The notes under the pieces: model-generated
What the model was told of the DNA's origin: nothing
Seen by the model: only the letters and a program-made list of their open reading frames with translations
Databases searched by the model: none
Assembly: GCA_036496585.1 (NCBI GenBank)
Contig: DASXLB010000028.1
Location: 107,540-171,539, forward strand
Source: Vicinamibacterales bacterium
GTDB lineage: Bacteria; Acidobacteriota; Vicinamibacteria; Vicinamibacterales; 2-12-FULL-66-21
DNA: 64,000 bases
Direction: 5' to 3'
Translations under genes and position numbers: made by a program
Part shown: positions 16,367-24,345 of the stretch, piece after piece
Numbering within the stretch: position 1 is the first letter of the stretch
Layout: every line of letters begins with the position of its first letter

Positions 16367-18172
16367 ATGAACACCCGCCGACAGTTCTTGATCACCGCTC
16401 CGCTGGGCGTGCTGATCGCCGCGGAGGCGTGCACGCGGAGTGCGACTGACGCACCGCCGCCGGGCGCCGCCACGACGCCGGGTGCGCCGCCAACCTTCGC
16501 GACGGGCGCGGGTTCCGGACCGGAGGTGACCCCGGCGACGTTCGCGGAAGCCGAGAAGCTGCTGCAGGTGACGCTGACGCCGGCGGAACGGCGGCTCGCC
16601 GCCGACAGCTGGCGCGCGTCGATGGCGCCGTTGCTCGAGCGCCGGACCGGGCCGCGCGTCGTTCCGCTCGGTGCCACCGATGTGCCCGCCCTGCGATGGG
16701 ATCCGCTGCTCGGCGACCCTGCGGCGCCCGGCGGCCGCGACCGCTTCGTGCGCTCGAGCGGAGCGGCGCCGGCGCCGCCGTCTGGTGACGACGCCGTGGC
16801 TTATGCGCCGGTGACGCAGCTGTCGCGCTGGATCGAGACTCGGCAGCTGACGTCGGCCCGCCTGACCGCGATCTATCTCGATCGCATCGCGCGCTTCGAC
16901 CCGGCGCTGCACGCCGTGATCACGATGACCCGGGATCACGCGCTGGCGCGGGCGTCGCAGGCCGATGCCGAGATCGCCGCCGGCCACTATCGCGGTCCGC
17001 TGCACGGCATCCCCTACGGCGTGAAGGACCTGCTCGACACGAAGGGCATTCCGACCACCTACGGCGCCGAACCCTTTCGCAACCGCATCCCTGCTGACGA
17101 CGCCGTCGTGGTGCGCCGATTGAACGACGCCGGAGCGGTCCTCGTGGCCAAGCTGGCGCTCGGGGCGCTGGCGCTCAACGACATCTGGTTCGGCGGCCAG
17201 ACGATGAACCCGTGGCTGGTCGAGGAAGGGGCGTCGGGATCGAGCGCCGGTCCTGGCGCGGCGGTGGCGGCGGCGTTCGTGGCATTCGCGATCGGGAGCG
17301 AGACCGAAGGCAGCATCGTCGCGCCGTCGATGCGATGCGGCGTCACCGGTTTCCGTCCGACGTTCGGCCGGGTGGCGCGCACCGGCGCGATGACCCTGTG
17401 CTGGTCGCTCGACAAGCTCGGGCCGATGACGCGATCGGTCGAGGACACGATGCTCGTACTGCAGGCAATCGGCGGCCCCGATCCCGGTGATCCGTCGAGC
17501 GTGCCCAGCCGGCTCGACTTCGACGCGACGGCGCCGGTCGCGGGACTGAAGGTCGGGTATGTCCCGACCTGGATGCAGGAGGCGCCGGCCACCGACGTCG
17601 ATCGGGCGGCGATGGAGACGCTGCGCACGCTCGGCCTGCGGCTCGAGGCGGTGACCCTGCCCGACTGGCCGTACGGCTCGCTGAATCCGATCCTCTTTGC
17701 CGAGGGAGCGGCGTCGTTCGAGGCGCTGGCGCTCGACGATCACCTGGCCGATCTGAAGGTGCAGGTCAAGGATGCGTGGCCGAACCTGTTCCGACAGGCG
17801 CGGTTCCTGTCGGCCGTCGACGTCGTGCAGGCGGATCGCCTCAGGCGCAAAGTGGCGCAGGAGATGTCCCGGATTTTCCGCCAGGTGGATCTGTTGCTGG
17901 TGCCGTCCCTGCGCGACGAGCAGTTGACGATCACGAACTTCACCGGCCATCCGTCGTTGACGCTGCGGGCGGGCTTCGTGCAGGTCTCGGAAGCGCGTAG
18001 CGACTGGGCTCCCGATCCCGCGAACCCGCTGCCGAGATTCTCGCCGCCACGGCGCGTTCCGCACGGCGTGACGCTGATCGGGCGGCTCTTCGACGACGGC
18101 CTGCTCGGACAGGTCGGGATCGCGCTCGAACGCGCCTGGAATGTCGCGGCGGAGCGTCCCCCCCGTTTCTAG
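16367..18172 (+). CDS. Exported amidase-signature hydrolase
   Basis: 601 residues. The N-terminus MNTRRQFLITAPLGVLIAAEAC has the twin Arg of a Tat-like signal and an A-x-x-C-type lipobox, so a lipoprotein is likely. A poorly conserved region precedes the amidase-signature domain (from about residue 150). The Ser-cisSer-Lys catalytic set is visible: the lysine in GVKDLLDTKG (about residue 220), the cis-serine in GASGSSAGPGAA (about 290) and the nucleophile in GSETEGSIVAPS (about 315). Family members cleave amides, including aryl amides, peptide amides and carbamates; the substrate cannot be predicted. Relatives are often labelled 'GatA-like', but no gatB or gatC is nearby. Confidence 0.87.
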   Translation: MNTRRQFLITAPLGVLIAAEACTRSATDAPPPGAATTPGAPPTFATGAGSGPEVTPATFAEAEKLLQVTLTPAERRLAADSWRASMAPLLERRTGPRVVPLGATDVPALRWDPLLGDPAAPGGRDRFVRSSGAAPAPPSGDDAVAYAPVTQLSRWIETRQLTSARLTAIYLDRIARFDPALHAVITMTRDHALARASQADAEIAAGHYRGPLHGIPYGVKDLLDTKGIPTTYGAEPFRNRIPADDAVVVRRLNDAGAVLVAKLALGALALNDIWFGGQTMNPWLVEEGASGSSAGPGAAVAAAFVAFAIGSETEGSIVAPSMRCGVTGFRPTFGRVARTGAMTLCWSLDKLGPMTRSVEDTMLVLQAIGGPDPGDPSSVPSRLDFDATAPVAGLKVGYVPTWMQEAPATDVDRAAMETLRTLGLRLEAVTLPDWPYGSLNPILFAEGAASFEALALDDHLADLKVQVKDAWPNLFRQARFLSAVDVVQADRLRRKVAQEMSRIFRQVDLLLVPSLRDEQLTITNFTGHPSLTLRAGFVQVSEARSDWAPDPANPLPRFSPPRRVPHGVTLIGRLFDDGLLGQVGIALERAWNVAAERPPRF

Positions 18173-18184
18173 GATCCCGTCTCG

Positions 18185-18237
18185 CCCCTGTCACTCGTAT
18201 TTTCACTGGCTGGCTGAACTGACAGGGGTCATCCCCT
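18185..18237. promoter_or_regulatory. Two overlapping, mutually exclusive hairpins after the amidase gene
   Basis: CCCCTGTCA (18185-18193) is perfectly complementary to TGACAGGGG (18220-18228). The last five bases of that second arm (AGGGG, 18224-18228) can instead pair with CCCCT at 18233-18237 around a four-base loop. The two structures cannot form together. The element lies between the amidase stop and the next gene and could be a terminator or a folded leader. Confidence 0.45.
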
Positions 18238-18284
18238 GATCGGCCTTGCTATCGTCCATGGACCGGTTTCAGGGAGATGGCGAC

Positions 18285-19010
18285 ATGAATAGGAAGGCGA
18301 TATGGCAGGCGAGCGCGGTGGCACTCGTCGCTGGGACGCTGTCGGCGTCGATAGCCGCGCAGGACAAGCCGCAGGTGAAAATACCCGAAGCGGGTGTCCC
18401 GCAGATCATGACGATCGAGGGGCTGTTCGTACGCGCCGCGTACAACAACGAGGGTTACGTGATCCTCGGCTACAAGACGGCGAACTACTCGATCGGCGAC
18501 GACTGGATGCTGATCGAAACGGGCATGACGCTGCGTGAGGGCGTATCGGCGCAGCAGCTGAAGCGCGAGGCGGTGTCGCTCGACACGCCGGACGGCACCA
18601 AGGTTCCGCTGCCGACCGTCGAGCAGTTCCGTCAAGCCGACACGCAGGCGCTGCAGGCGCGTTCGAGAATTCAGCGCGATTCGATCAACTACTTCCCGCC
18701 GATGGCGTCGCGGGCGTGCCGCATCGGATTCTTCAGCGACGTCCAGGATCGCGCGATGCCGTGGGACGAGTTCGAGATCAGCCCCGACCGTGCCTGTGTG
18801 GGCCGCCTGTATTTCAAGGTGCCAGGCGGCATCAAATACGGGCAGTACTGGCTCAACGTGCAGCTCGAGAAGTCGCTGATTCGCGTGCCGTTCCGCATCC
18901 TGACCAAGGAAGAGGAAAAGTTCGCCGACAAGAACTACGGTGACATCCGCAAGCAGGTGAAGGAAGCCTTTGCGCCGAAGAAGAAGGACAAGGACAAGGA
19001 CAAGGACTAG
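18285..19010 (+). CDS. Exported protein of unknown function
   Basis: 241 residues from the ATG at 18285, which has an AGGGAGA Shine-Dalgarno 7 bases upstream; an in-frame ATG at 18258 is a less likely start. A signal peptide ends near SIAAQ. The mature part (MTIEGLFVRAAYNNEGYVILGYKTAN, WMLIETGMTLREG, ACRIGFFSD, CVGRLYFKVPGGI) is a beta-rich conserved domain, followed by a highly charged Lys/Asp tail (KKKDKDKDKD). The pattern is familiar from acidobacterial secretomes, but I know of no function. Two cysteines flanking RIGFFSD...DRA could form a disulphide. Confidence 0.7.
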   Translation: MNRKAIWQASAVALVAGTLSASIAAQDKPQVKIPEAGVPQIMTIEGLFVRAAYNNEGYVILGYKTANYSIGDDWMLIETGMTLREGVSAQQLKREAVSLDTPDGTKVPLPTVEQFRQADTQALQARSRIQRDSINYFPPMASRACRIGFFSDVQDRAMPWDEFEISPDRACVGRLYFKVPGGIKYGQYWLNVQLEKSLIRVPFRILTKEEEKFADKNYGDIRKQVKEAFAPKKKDKDKDKD

Positions 19011-19036
19011 GCCGCTCCACGGTACAATCGGCCCTG

Positions 19037-19273
19037 ATGATTGATATCTACAACGTCGCCACCGATGAGCTGATTGGCTCGGTTACGGAGGCGGATCTGA
19101 AAGTCCTGGTCGACCACCTCGAAGAAGAAGCCGAGGACGACCAGGACTACTACATCGATGCCGCGACGATTGATGTCATCGGCGACGGCGAGGCGACCGA
19201 GCACCTGATCGGCGTGCTTCGAAAGGCGCTGGGGACGTCCGACGGGGTCGACATCCGCTGGCAGCGCCGCTGA
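19037..19273 (+). CDS. Small acidic conserved protein
   Basis: 78 residues, opening MIDIYNVATDELIGSVTEAD and continuing LKVLVDHLEEEAEDDQDYYI, then DAATIDVIGDGEA and a final helix ending in RW. This short family is widespread and sometimes carries misleading enzyme names in databases; no activity is known. It is very acidic in the middle (EEEAEDDQD). A TACAAT -10 at 19023-19028 ends 8 bases before the ATG with no Shine-Dalgarno, one of the clearest leaderless-type starts in the window. Confidence 0.8.
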   Translation: MIDIYNVATDELIGSVTEADLKVLVDHLEEEAEDDQDYYIDAATIDVIGDGEATEHLIGVLRKALGTSDGVDIRWQRR

Positions 19274-19308
19274 GTACCTCATCCGGGCGGCGCGGTATGA
19301 TGCCCCGC

Positions 19309-19347
19309 ATGAACCCTATCGCACGAGCTGCGCCTGAGGCCGCGTGA
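19309..19347 (+). CDS. Candidate 12-residue leader ORF coupled to the next gene
   Basis: The frame encodes MNPIARAAPEAA and stops with a TGA that overlaps the GTG start of the next gene (GTGA). TATGAT at 19296-19301 ends 7 bases before its ATG. The downstream gene has no Shine-Dalgarno, so ribosomes finishing this ORF could reinitiate on it. No residue pattern suggests attenuation. The evidence is positional only. Confidence 0.4.
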   Translation: MNPIARAAPEAA

Positions 19348-19787
19348 CGTACCTCTTCACCGCGCTGCTCGTCGGCACGCTCGATATCAGCTACGCCATC
19401 CTGTTCTCGTACTTCCGCAGCGGCACCAGCCCTGAGCGGCTGCTGCAGTCGGTGGCGACGGGCTGGTTCGGGCGCGACGCGGCCTTCGCCGGGGGGGCCG
19501 CGACCGCGGCAGCCGGGCTGGGCTTCCACTTCCTGATCGCGTTCACGATCACGGCGATCTTCTTCGCCGCCTCGACGCGGCTGACGTGGCTGCGGGCGCG
19601 GCCGTTCGTCAGCGGACCGCTCTACGGGATTGGCGTCTATGCGGTCATGAACTACGTCGTGATCCCGCTGTCACGCATCGGCGTGCGGCCGTCGCCGCCG
19701 CCGATCGTCCTGGTCTCGGGGCTGCTGGTGCACATGTTCCTGATCGGGACGCCGATCGCGCTCGGCGCACGCCGCGCCGGGCGGTGA
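19344..19787 (+). CDS. YagU-like (DUF1440-type) inner-membrane protein
   Basis: 147 residues with about four membrane segments. Landmarks match the YagU/DUF1440 family: LFTALLVGTLDISYAILF, SPERLLQSVATG, GLGFHFLIAFTITAIFF and GPLYGIGVYAVMNYVVIPLS. E. coli YagU has been linked to acid resistance; the function here is unknown. The GTG start overlaps the stop of a possible 12-residue leader ORF, and no Shine-Dalgarno is present. Confidence 0.72.
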   Translation: MTYLFTALLVGTLDISYAILFSYFRSGTSPERLLQSVATGWFGRDAAFAGGAATAAAGLGFHFLIAFTITAIFFAASTRLTWLRARPFVSGPLYGIGVYAVMNYVVIPLSRIGVRPSPPPIVLVSGLLVHMFLIGTPIALGARRAGR

Positions 19788-19821
19788 CGCTGACGCGGCG
19801 CTGAACGCCCGCGCGGACTTC

Positions 19822-20769
19822 GTGGTACGCCTCCTGCTGCTAATCGTCGGGCTCGTGATCTTCGGCGTGGTCCTCCGCGTCATGGGGGTCGCCGAGATCC
19901 TCGCGCTGGCCCGCCGGTCCGGCTGGACGCTCGCCTGGATGACCGGGCTGTATGCCCTGCACCTGACGGTTCGCGGCTGGGTGATCTGGCGCAGCCTGCC
20001 GATCCCGCGCATCCCGTTGACGGAGACGGTGCGGATTCGGTTTGCCGCCGAAGCGGTCGAGACGCTGACCTTCACCGGGCCGTTCCTCGCCGAGCCGGCG
20101 AAGGGTTTCATGTTCATCCGCCGCGGCGTGGCGCCGGCGCGCGCCGCCGGCGTGATCGTGTTCGAACAGCTCACCTACATGCTGGTGGCCGCCGCGATGG
20201 CGCTGACCAGCCTCATCGTGCTGCTTCGGCGCGGCGCATTCTCAGGCGGGGTGCACGGCGCGATCGTCGGCCTCGTCGCCGCGCTCGGCGTCTTCGCGGC
20301 CGGCGTGCTCTGGGCTTCGATCACCGGCATCGGTCTGCTCGCGCCGGCCGCCCGCCTCTTGTCGCCGGTGCTCGGCCCAGCGCGCGCGGCCGCGGTGGTC
20401 GACAGTATTGCGGAGATGGAACTGCACCTGCTCGACATGCTGCACGGCAACAAGCCGCACCTCATCGAGGCGCTGGCGGCCCAGACGTTCGGCAATGTGC
20501 TGCTGGCGCTCGAGGTGATCCTCCTCTTCCGCGCGCTCGGGTTCCACGGCCATCGGATCGATCCGGTGATCGTCGAGGGGGGCGTCAAGTTCGTCAACTC
20601 GGCGTTCATCTTCATTCCGGGGCAGTTCGGCGCAGCGGAGGGCGCGAACGCGCTGATCGTCGGCGCCCTCGGCTATCCCGCCGTGCTGGGCGTGACGCTG
20701 TCGCTGATGCGCCGCGTCCGAACCTATCTCGTCGCGGCTGTCGGGCTGCTGGCCGCGCCGCCGCGCTGA
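19822..20769 (+). CDS. LPG-synthase-like (MprF N-terminal type) membrane protein
   Basis: 315 residues, GTG start. It is composed almost entirely of membrane segments and has the pattern of the lysylphosphatidylglycerol synthase transmembrane family (also called UPF0104): a conserved FAAEAVETLTFTGPFLAEPAK region early and FIPGQFGAAEGANALIVGALGYP near the end. In MprF this part flips aminoacylated lipids; stand-alone members have unclear roles in lipid or polyprenyl transport. The soluble transferase domain of MprF is absent. It lies in a same-strand run with a YagU-like protein, an LCM-type methyltransferase and a PlsC-like acyltransferase, which suggests a membrane-lipid context. Confidence 0.8.
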   Translation: MVRLLLLIVGLVIFGVVLRVMGVAEILALARRSGWTLAWMTGLYALHLTVRGWVIWRSLPIPRIPLTETVRIRFAAEAVETLTFTGPFLAEPAKGFMFIRRGVAPARAAGVIVFEQLTYMLVAAAMALTSLIVLLRRGAFSGGVHGAIVGLVAALGVFAAGVLWASITGIGLLAPAARLLSPVLGPARAAAVVDSIAEMELHLLDMLHGNKPHLIEALAAQTFGNVLLALEVILLFRALGFHGHRIDPVIVEGGVKFVNSAFIFIPGQFGAAEGANALIVGALGYPAVLGVTLSLMRRVRTYLVAAVGLLAAPPR

Positions 20770-20807
20770 CGGATCGCCGGAGCGGACGGTAGAATGTCCG
20801 GGTTCGC

Positions 20808-20825
20808 GTGCTGATCGCGCCGTAG
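20808..20825 (+). CDS. Candidate 5-codon leader ORF abutting the next start
   Basis: GTG-CTG-ATC-GCG-CCG-TAG ends immediately before the ATG at 20826. A TAGAAT hexamer at 20790-20795 lies 12 bases before the GTG. No Shine-Dalgarno precedes the ATG at 20826. So short a frame can arise by chance; it is noted because it repeats the arrangement at 19309. Confidence 0.25.
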   Translation: MLIAP

Positions 20826-21710
20826 ATGCCGGATCCGATCCGACCCGTGTCGCGTACCGCTTGGCGGGTCGCCGTTCGGCGGGCCGAGCATCAACTGCTC
20901 GATCGGCCGCTGGTCCTCGACGACCCGATTGCCGTGCCGATCCTGGGCGGCGACACGGCGGCAGCGCTCCGGGAGAACCCGTCGGCCTTCGAGCGAGGGC
21001 CGTTCGACGTCTACCTGCGCGCGTTCATGGTGGCGCGGGCGCGGTTCGCCGAGGACCATCTCGACGCCGCACGCGATCGCGGCGTCCGGCAGTACGTGAT
21101 TCTGGGCGCCGGGCTCGACACGTTTGCGTATCGCCAGGGCCGCGTCGAACCGCCGCTGACGATCTGGGAGATCGACCGTCCGGAGACGCAGGTCTGGAAG
21201 CAGGCGCGGCTCGCGGCAGGCGGCATTCCCGTCCCTGCCAACCTTCGATTCGTGGCGGTCGATTTTGAGAACGACGTCCTGCCGGAGGCGCTGGCGCGCG
21301 CCGGGTTCGATCCTGCGGCGGGCGCCGTGTTCGCCTGGCTGGGCGTGACGATGTACCTGACGCCGGAGGCCATCGACCGGACGCTGCGCGCCGTCGCGGC
21401 GGCCGTGGGCGCCTGCGGCGGCATCGCCTTCGACTACGCGATGGATCGCGCCCTGATGTCGCCGGCCGGCCGGGCCGCGTTCGACGCCCTGGCGGCGCGC
21501 GTCGAGCGCGTTGGGGAGCCGTGGCGCACCACCTTCGATCCCACGGCACTCGCGTCGCGGCTCGGGACGCTGGGATTCGGCGCGGTCGAGGACGCCGGCG
21601 GCGACGAGTTGAACGCGCGCTATTTCGCGGGACGCGCGGATGGCCTGCGCGTCGGCAGCCTGGCGCGGATGATGTGGGCGGGGGGGACCTTGAGTAAAGT
21701 AGTGCGGTGA
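20826..21710 (+). CDS. SAM-dependent methyltransferase, LCM/PPM family
   Basis: 294 residues. The family order is complete: N-terminal SRTAWRVAVRRAEHQLLDRPLVLDDP, then RQYVILGAGLDTFAYR (SAM site), WEIDRPETQVWKQ, and AWLGVTMYLTPEAI. These proteins share the leucine carboxyl methyltransferase fold and are expanded in Mycobacteria and Actinobacteria, often tied to polyketide or lipid methylation; the substrate is unknown. Its stop overlaps the start of the acyltransferase gene by four bases (GTGA), so the two are coupled. Confidence 0.85.
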   Translation: MPDPIRPVSRTAWRVAVRRAEHQLLDRPLVLDDPIAVPILGGDTAAALRENPSAFERGPFDVYLRAFMVARARFAEDHLDAARDRGVRQYVILGAGLDTFAYRQGRVEPPLTIWEIDRPETQVWKQARLAAGGIPVPANLRFVAVDFENDVLPEALARAGFDPAAGAVFAWLGVTMYLTPEAIDRTLRAVAAAVGACGGIAFDYAMDRALMSPAGRAAFDALAARVERVGEPWRTTFDPTALASRLGTLGFGAVEDAGGDELNARYFAGRADGLRVGSLARMMWAGGTLSKVVR

Positions 21711-22672
21711 CCCCGACTACGCTGCCTGCGGTGCCACACCGGTCGACGCGCGACGCGCTCGTTGCGGCGATCCTCGCGTTCATCGGCCGCGGCCATCTGC
21801 TTGCGCCCGACGACATCCGCGCCGTGCTCGAGCGCGAGATCGACGATGCGGGCCCGGGCGCGCTGATCGATCTCATGGCGCGGCTGCGCGCTGACGAGGG
21901 CTGGGCCTATTACCCGCGCGATCCGCTCGCGCGGCGCATCCATCATCTGCTCGCGGATCGTTTTCTCGAAGGGAACTCGACGCTGCTCGGCCTCGAGCAC
22001 GTGAAAGACATCGGCGCCGGACCGCTGACGCTCTTCGCCAATCACCTCTCCTACGCCGACGCCAACGTCGTCGAGGTGCTGCTGCAGCGTGTCGGCGCAA
22101 GCGCGCTGGCCGGCCGGCTGACGGCAATTGCCGGACCGAAGGTGTTCACCAGCCGCGAGCGTCGCTTCTCGAGCCTGTGCTTCGGCACGATCAAGGTGCC
22201 GCAGAGCGCCGATGTGTCGTCGGGGGAGGCCCAGCTCAACCCGCGCGAGCTGGCGCGCGCCGCGCGGCAGGCGATCGAGGTGGCGTTTGCGCGTCTCGCC
22301 GCGGGGGACGCGCTGCTGATCTTCGGCGAGGGGACGCGCAGCCGTACCGCGAGCATGCAGCCGATCCTGGCCGGCGTCGCCCGCTACCTCGAACGGCCCG
22401 GCACGACGGTGCTGCCGGTCGGCCTCACCGGCCCCGAGGCGCTCTTTCCCGTCGACGCCGCGACGGTGCGTCCCGCGCGGATCGCGATGCGCATCGGCAG
22501 GCCGATCGCGGCCGCGACGCTGTTTGCCCAGGTGGGAGGCAATCGCCGCGTCGCGGTCGACGCCATCGGTCTGGCGGTCGCGGAGTTGCTGCCCCAGGCA
22601 TACCGCGGCGTCTACACGGACGCCGGCGCCCATGCGGAAGCAGGCGACGCGCTGCGCCGCTCGAGAACATAG
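21707..22672 (+). CDS. PlsC-like lysophospholipid acyltransferase family protein
   Basis: 321 residues, GTG start. The acyltransferase motif NHLSYAD (the NHx4D class) and the substrate motif FGEGTRSR are both present, with a VLPVGLTG block after them. The enzyme would transfer an acyl chain to a glycerophospholipid or similar acceptor at the membrane. About 100 residues precede the domain (LIDLMARLRADEGWAYYPRDP), longer than in PlsC itself. The start overlaps the previous stop (GTGA), and TAAAGT inside the upstream gene ends 6 bases before the GTG, so the gene may also have its own leaderless promoter. Confidence 0.85.
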   Translation: MTPTTLPAVPHRSTRDALVAAILAFIGRGHLLAPDDIRAVLEREIDDAGPGALIDLMARLRADEGWAYYPRDPLARRIHHLLADRFLEGNSTLLGLEHVKDIGAGPLTLFANHLSYADANVVEVLLQRVGASALAGRLTAIAGPKVFTSRERRFSSLCFGTIKVPQSADVSSGEAQLNPRELARAARQAIEVAFARLAAGDALLIFGEGTRSRTASMQPILAGVARYLERPGTTVLPVGLTGPEALFPVDAATVRPARIAMRIGRPIAAATLFAQVGGNRRVAVDAIGLAVAELLPQAYRGVYTDAGAHAEAGDALRRSRT

Positions 22673-22674
22673 CC

Positions 22675-23193
22675 ATGCGGGATCTGATCGAGTCGATTCG
22701 GGGCGAGTACGAGCGCTACAAGGCGCTCGGCGAGGGAGCCGTGGCGCAGGTGCGCGACGCCGAGCTGTCGCAGCCCGGCCCTAACGGCGGCAACTCGCTC
22801 GCCGTCATTTGTTGGCATCTCTCCGGCAACCTGAAATCGCGGTTCACGGACTTCCTGACGTCGGACGGCGAGAAGCCCTGGCGGGACCGCGAGGCGGAGT
22901 TCGACGACCGCGCGGTCTCGCGCGCCGAGTTCCTCGCCACCTGGGAGGAGGGCTGGCGCGTGCTGTTGGCCGCACTCGACGGTTTGACCGACGCCAACCT
23001 CAACGACACGATCACGATCCGCGGCCACGCGCACACGGTCCACGAGGCGCTGCACCGATCGGTCGCGCATGCCGCGTATCACGTCGGACAGATGGTCTAT
23101 GTCGCCAAAGGGCTGCGCGGCGATGCGTGGCAGAGCCTCAGCATCCCGCGCGGCCAGTCGCAGTCGTACGTGCCGAGGGGCCCACGCGGCTGA
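22675..23193 (+). CDS. DinB-superfamily protein (DUF1572-like)
   Basis: 172 residues. Histidines in NSLAVICWHLSGNLKSRF and HRSVAHAAYHVGQMVYVAK form the three-His metal site of the DinB/YfiT fold. The signature WHLSGNL...RDREAEF and the C-terminal SIPRGQS are characteristic of the DUF1572-like branch. No activity is known. It starts 2 bases after the acyltransferase stop and is probably the last gene of that run. Confidence 0.82.
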   Translation: MRDLIESIRGEYERYKALGEGAVAQVRDAELSQPGPNGGNSLAVICWHLSGNLKSRFTDFLTSDGEKPWRDREAEFDDRAVSRAEFLATWEEGWRVLLAALDGLTDANLNDTITIRGHAHTVHEALHRSVAHAAYHVGQMVYVAKGLRGDAWQSLSIPRGQSQSYVPRGPRG

Positions 23194-23226
23194 CACGGCG
23201 AGTGACGCCGATCCCGAGCGCGCCGC

Positions 23227-24300
23227 TCAGAGGCTGACCACCCGCCCGGTCCGCACCGACTCGTCGGCGCCGAGGACGATGCGCAGGCTGCGCACGGCAT
23301 CGCGCAGGTGCGCCGTCAGATCGAGATCCTCGTCGATCGCGCGGAGCAGGAACCGCTGCTCACGCTCGCAGAGATCGTCGTGTGACGGCTCGTCGGCGGT
23401 CGACAGCCGCTCGTCGGCGCGCGCGAACGAGCCGTCGGCGGCCAGTTCGGCGTGGTGGAGCAGCAGCTGATTCGTCTGCGTGTGTGCGTTGATGTCGTCG
23501 GAACGGACCGATGCGGTGCCGTTCGCGAGCACGATCGAGACCGACCCCTTCGGTCCGATGACGTCTTTGACGAAGAACGCGGTCTCGCTCATCATCGGGC
23601 CCCAGCCCGCCTCGTACCAGCCGACCGAGTGGTCGCTGAAGGTCACGTGGAGGTGCCCGTAGTTGTACATGCCGTCGGGAAGGTCGTTGGTCAGTCGCGC
23701 CCCCACGGCGTGGACCGTGGTCGGCTCGGCCGGCGTGATCTGGCACCACACGTCCACGTAGTGCACGCCGCAGTCGACGATCGGCGACAGGCTGTCGAGC
23801 AGGCGGCGGTGCGTCTGCCACTGTGCGCCGCTCGATTGCTGGTTGAGGTTCATGCGGAACACGAGCGGCGCGCCCAGCGTGCGCGCCAGCTCGATGAAGC
23901 GGATCCACGACGGGTGCTGGCGCAGGATGTAGCCGACGACCAGCTTTCGCCGCGTCCGCCGCGCGGTCTCGACGACCAGCTCGGCGTCGGCGACGGTCTC
24001 CGCGATTGGCTTCTCGAGGAACACGTGGGCGCCGGCCTCGAGCGCCCGGATGGCGTAGCCCGCGTGCGTGTCGGGCCACGTGTTGATCGACACGACATCC
24101 GGCGTCGATGCGGCGAGCGCCTCGTCGAACGACGCGAATCGCGGGGCGGCGGCGAGCTCCGGCGGCAGCGTCTGTGTCTGAATGCTCCGCGCACACACGC
24201 CGGCGAGCGTGAAACCCGGAATCCGGGCATAGGCGGAGGCGTGACTCAGGCCCATGTGGCCCATGCCGACCACAAGGACGCGCTTGGGCGGAGCAGTCAT
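23227..24300 (-). CDS. Gfo/Idh/MocA family NAD(P)-dependent oxidoreductase
   Basis: 357 residues from the ATG at 24300. The N-terminal Rossmann domain has VLVVGMGHMGLSHASAY, the dinucleotide-domain motif HVFLEKPIAETVADAE contains the catalytic-region EKP, and the C-terminal domain has the substrate-binding histidine region SPIVDCGVHYVDVWCQI. Members oxidise or rearrange sugars, inositols and sugar acids. TACCGT (reverse complement of 24308-24313) ends 7 bases from the start codon, which argues against longer upstream starts. It is divergent from the carbonic anhydrase gene. Confidence 0.9.
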   Translation of the reverse strand: MTAPPKRVLVVGMGHMGLSHASAYARIPGFTLAGVCARSIQTQTLPPELAAAPRFASFDEALAASTPDVVSINTWPDTHAGYAIRALEAGAHVFLEKPIAETVADAELVVETARRTRRKLVVGYILRQHPSWIRFIELARTLGAPLVFRMNLNQQSSGAQWQTHRRLLDSLSPIVDCGVHYVDVWCQITPAEPTTVHAVGARLTNDLPDGMYNYGHLHVTFSDHSVGWYEAGWGPMMSETAFFVKDVIGPKGSVSIVLANGTASVRSDDINAHTQTNQLLLHHAELAADGSFARADERLSTADEPSHDDLCEREQRFLLRAIDEDLDLTAHLRDAVRSLRIVLGADESVRTGRVVSL

Positions 24301-24345
24301 CGGAGATACGGTACCGCAACCGCGGTCTGATAAGGTACACGCCGA

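Noticed and set aside
14879-18064. Continuous 1061-codon minus-strand frame suggesting one giant protein
   Set aside because: Only the part below 16219 has a signal peptide and protein-like composition; above it the frame is antisense to the amidase gene.
16367-18172. GatA subunit of the tRNA amidotransferase
   Set aside because: It has an export signal and no gatB/gatC neighbours; only the general amidase signature is shared.
23170-23190. Third copy of the CCGAGGGGC hairpin element
   Set aside because: CCGAGGGGCCCACGCGG lacks the second arm and the ACTCCCC flank and lies inside a coding region.
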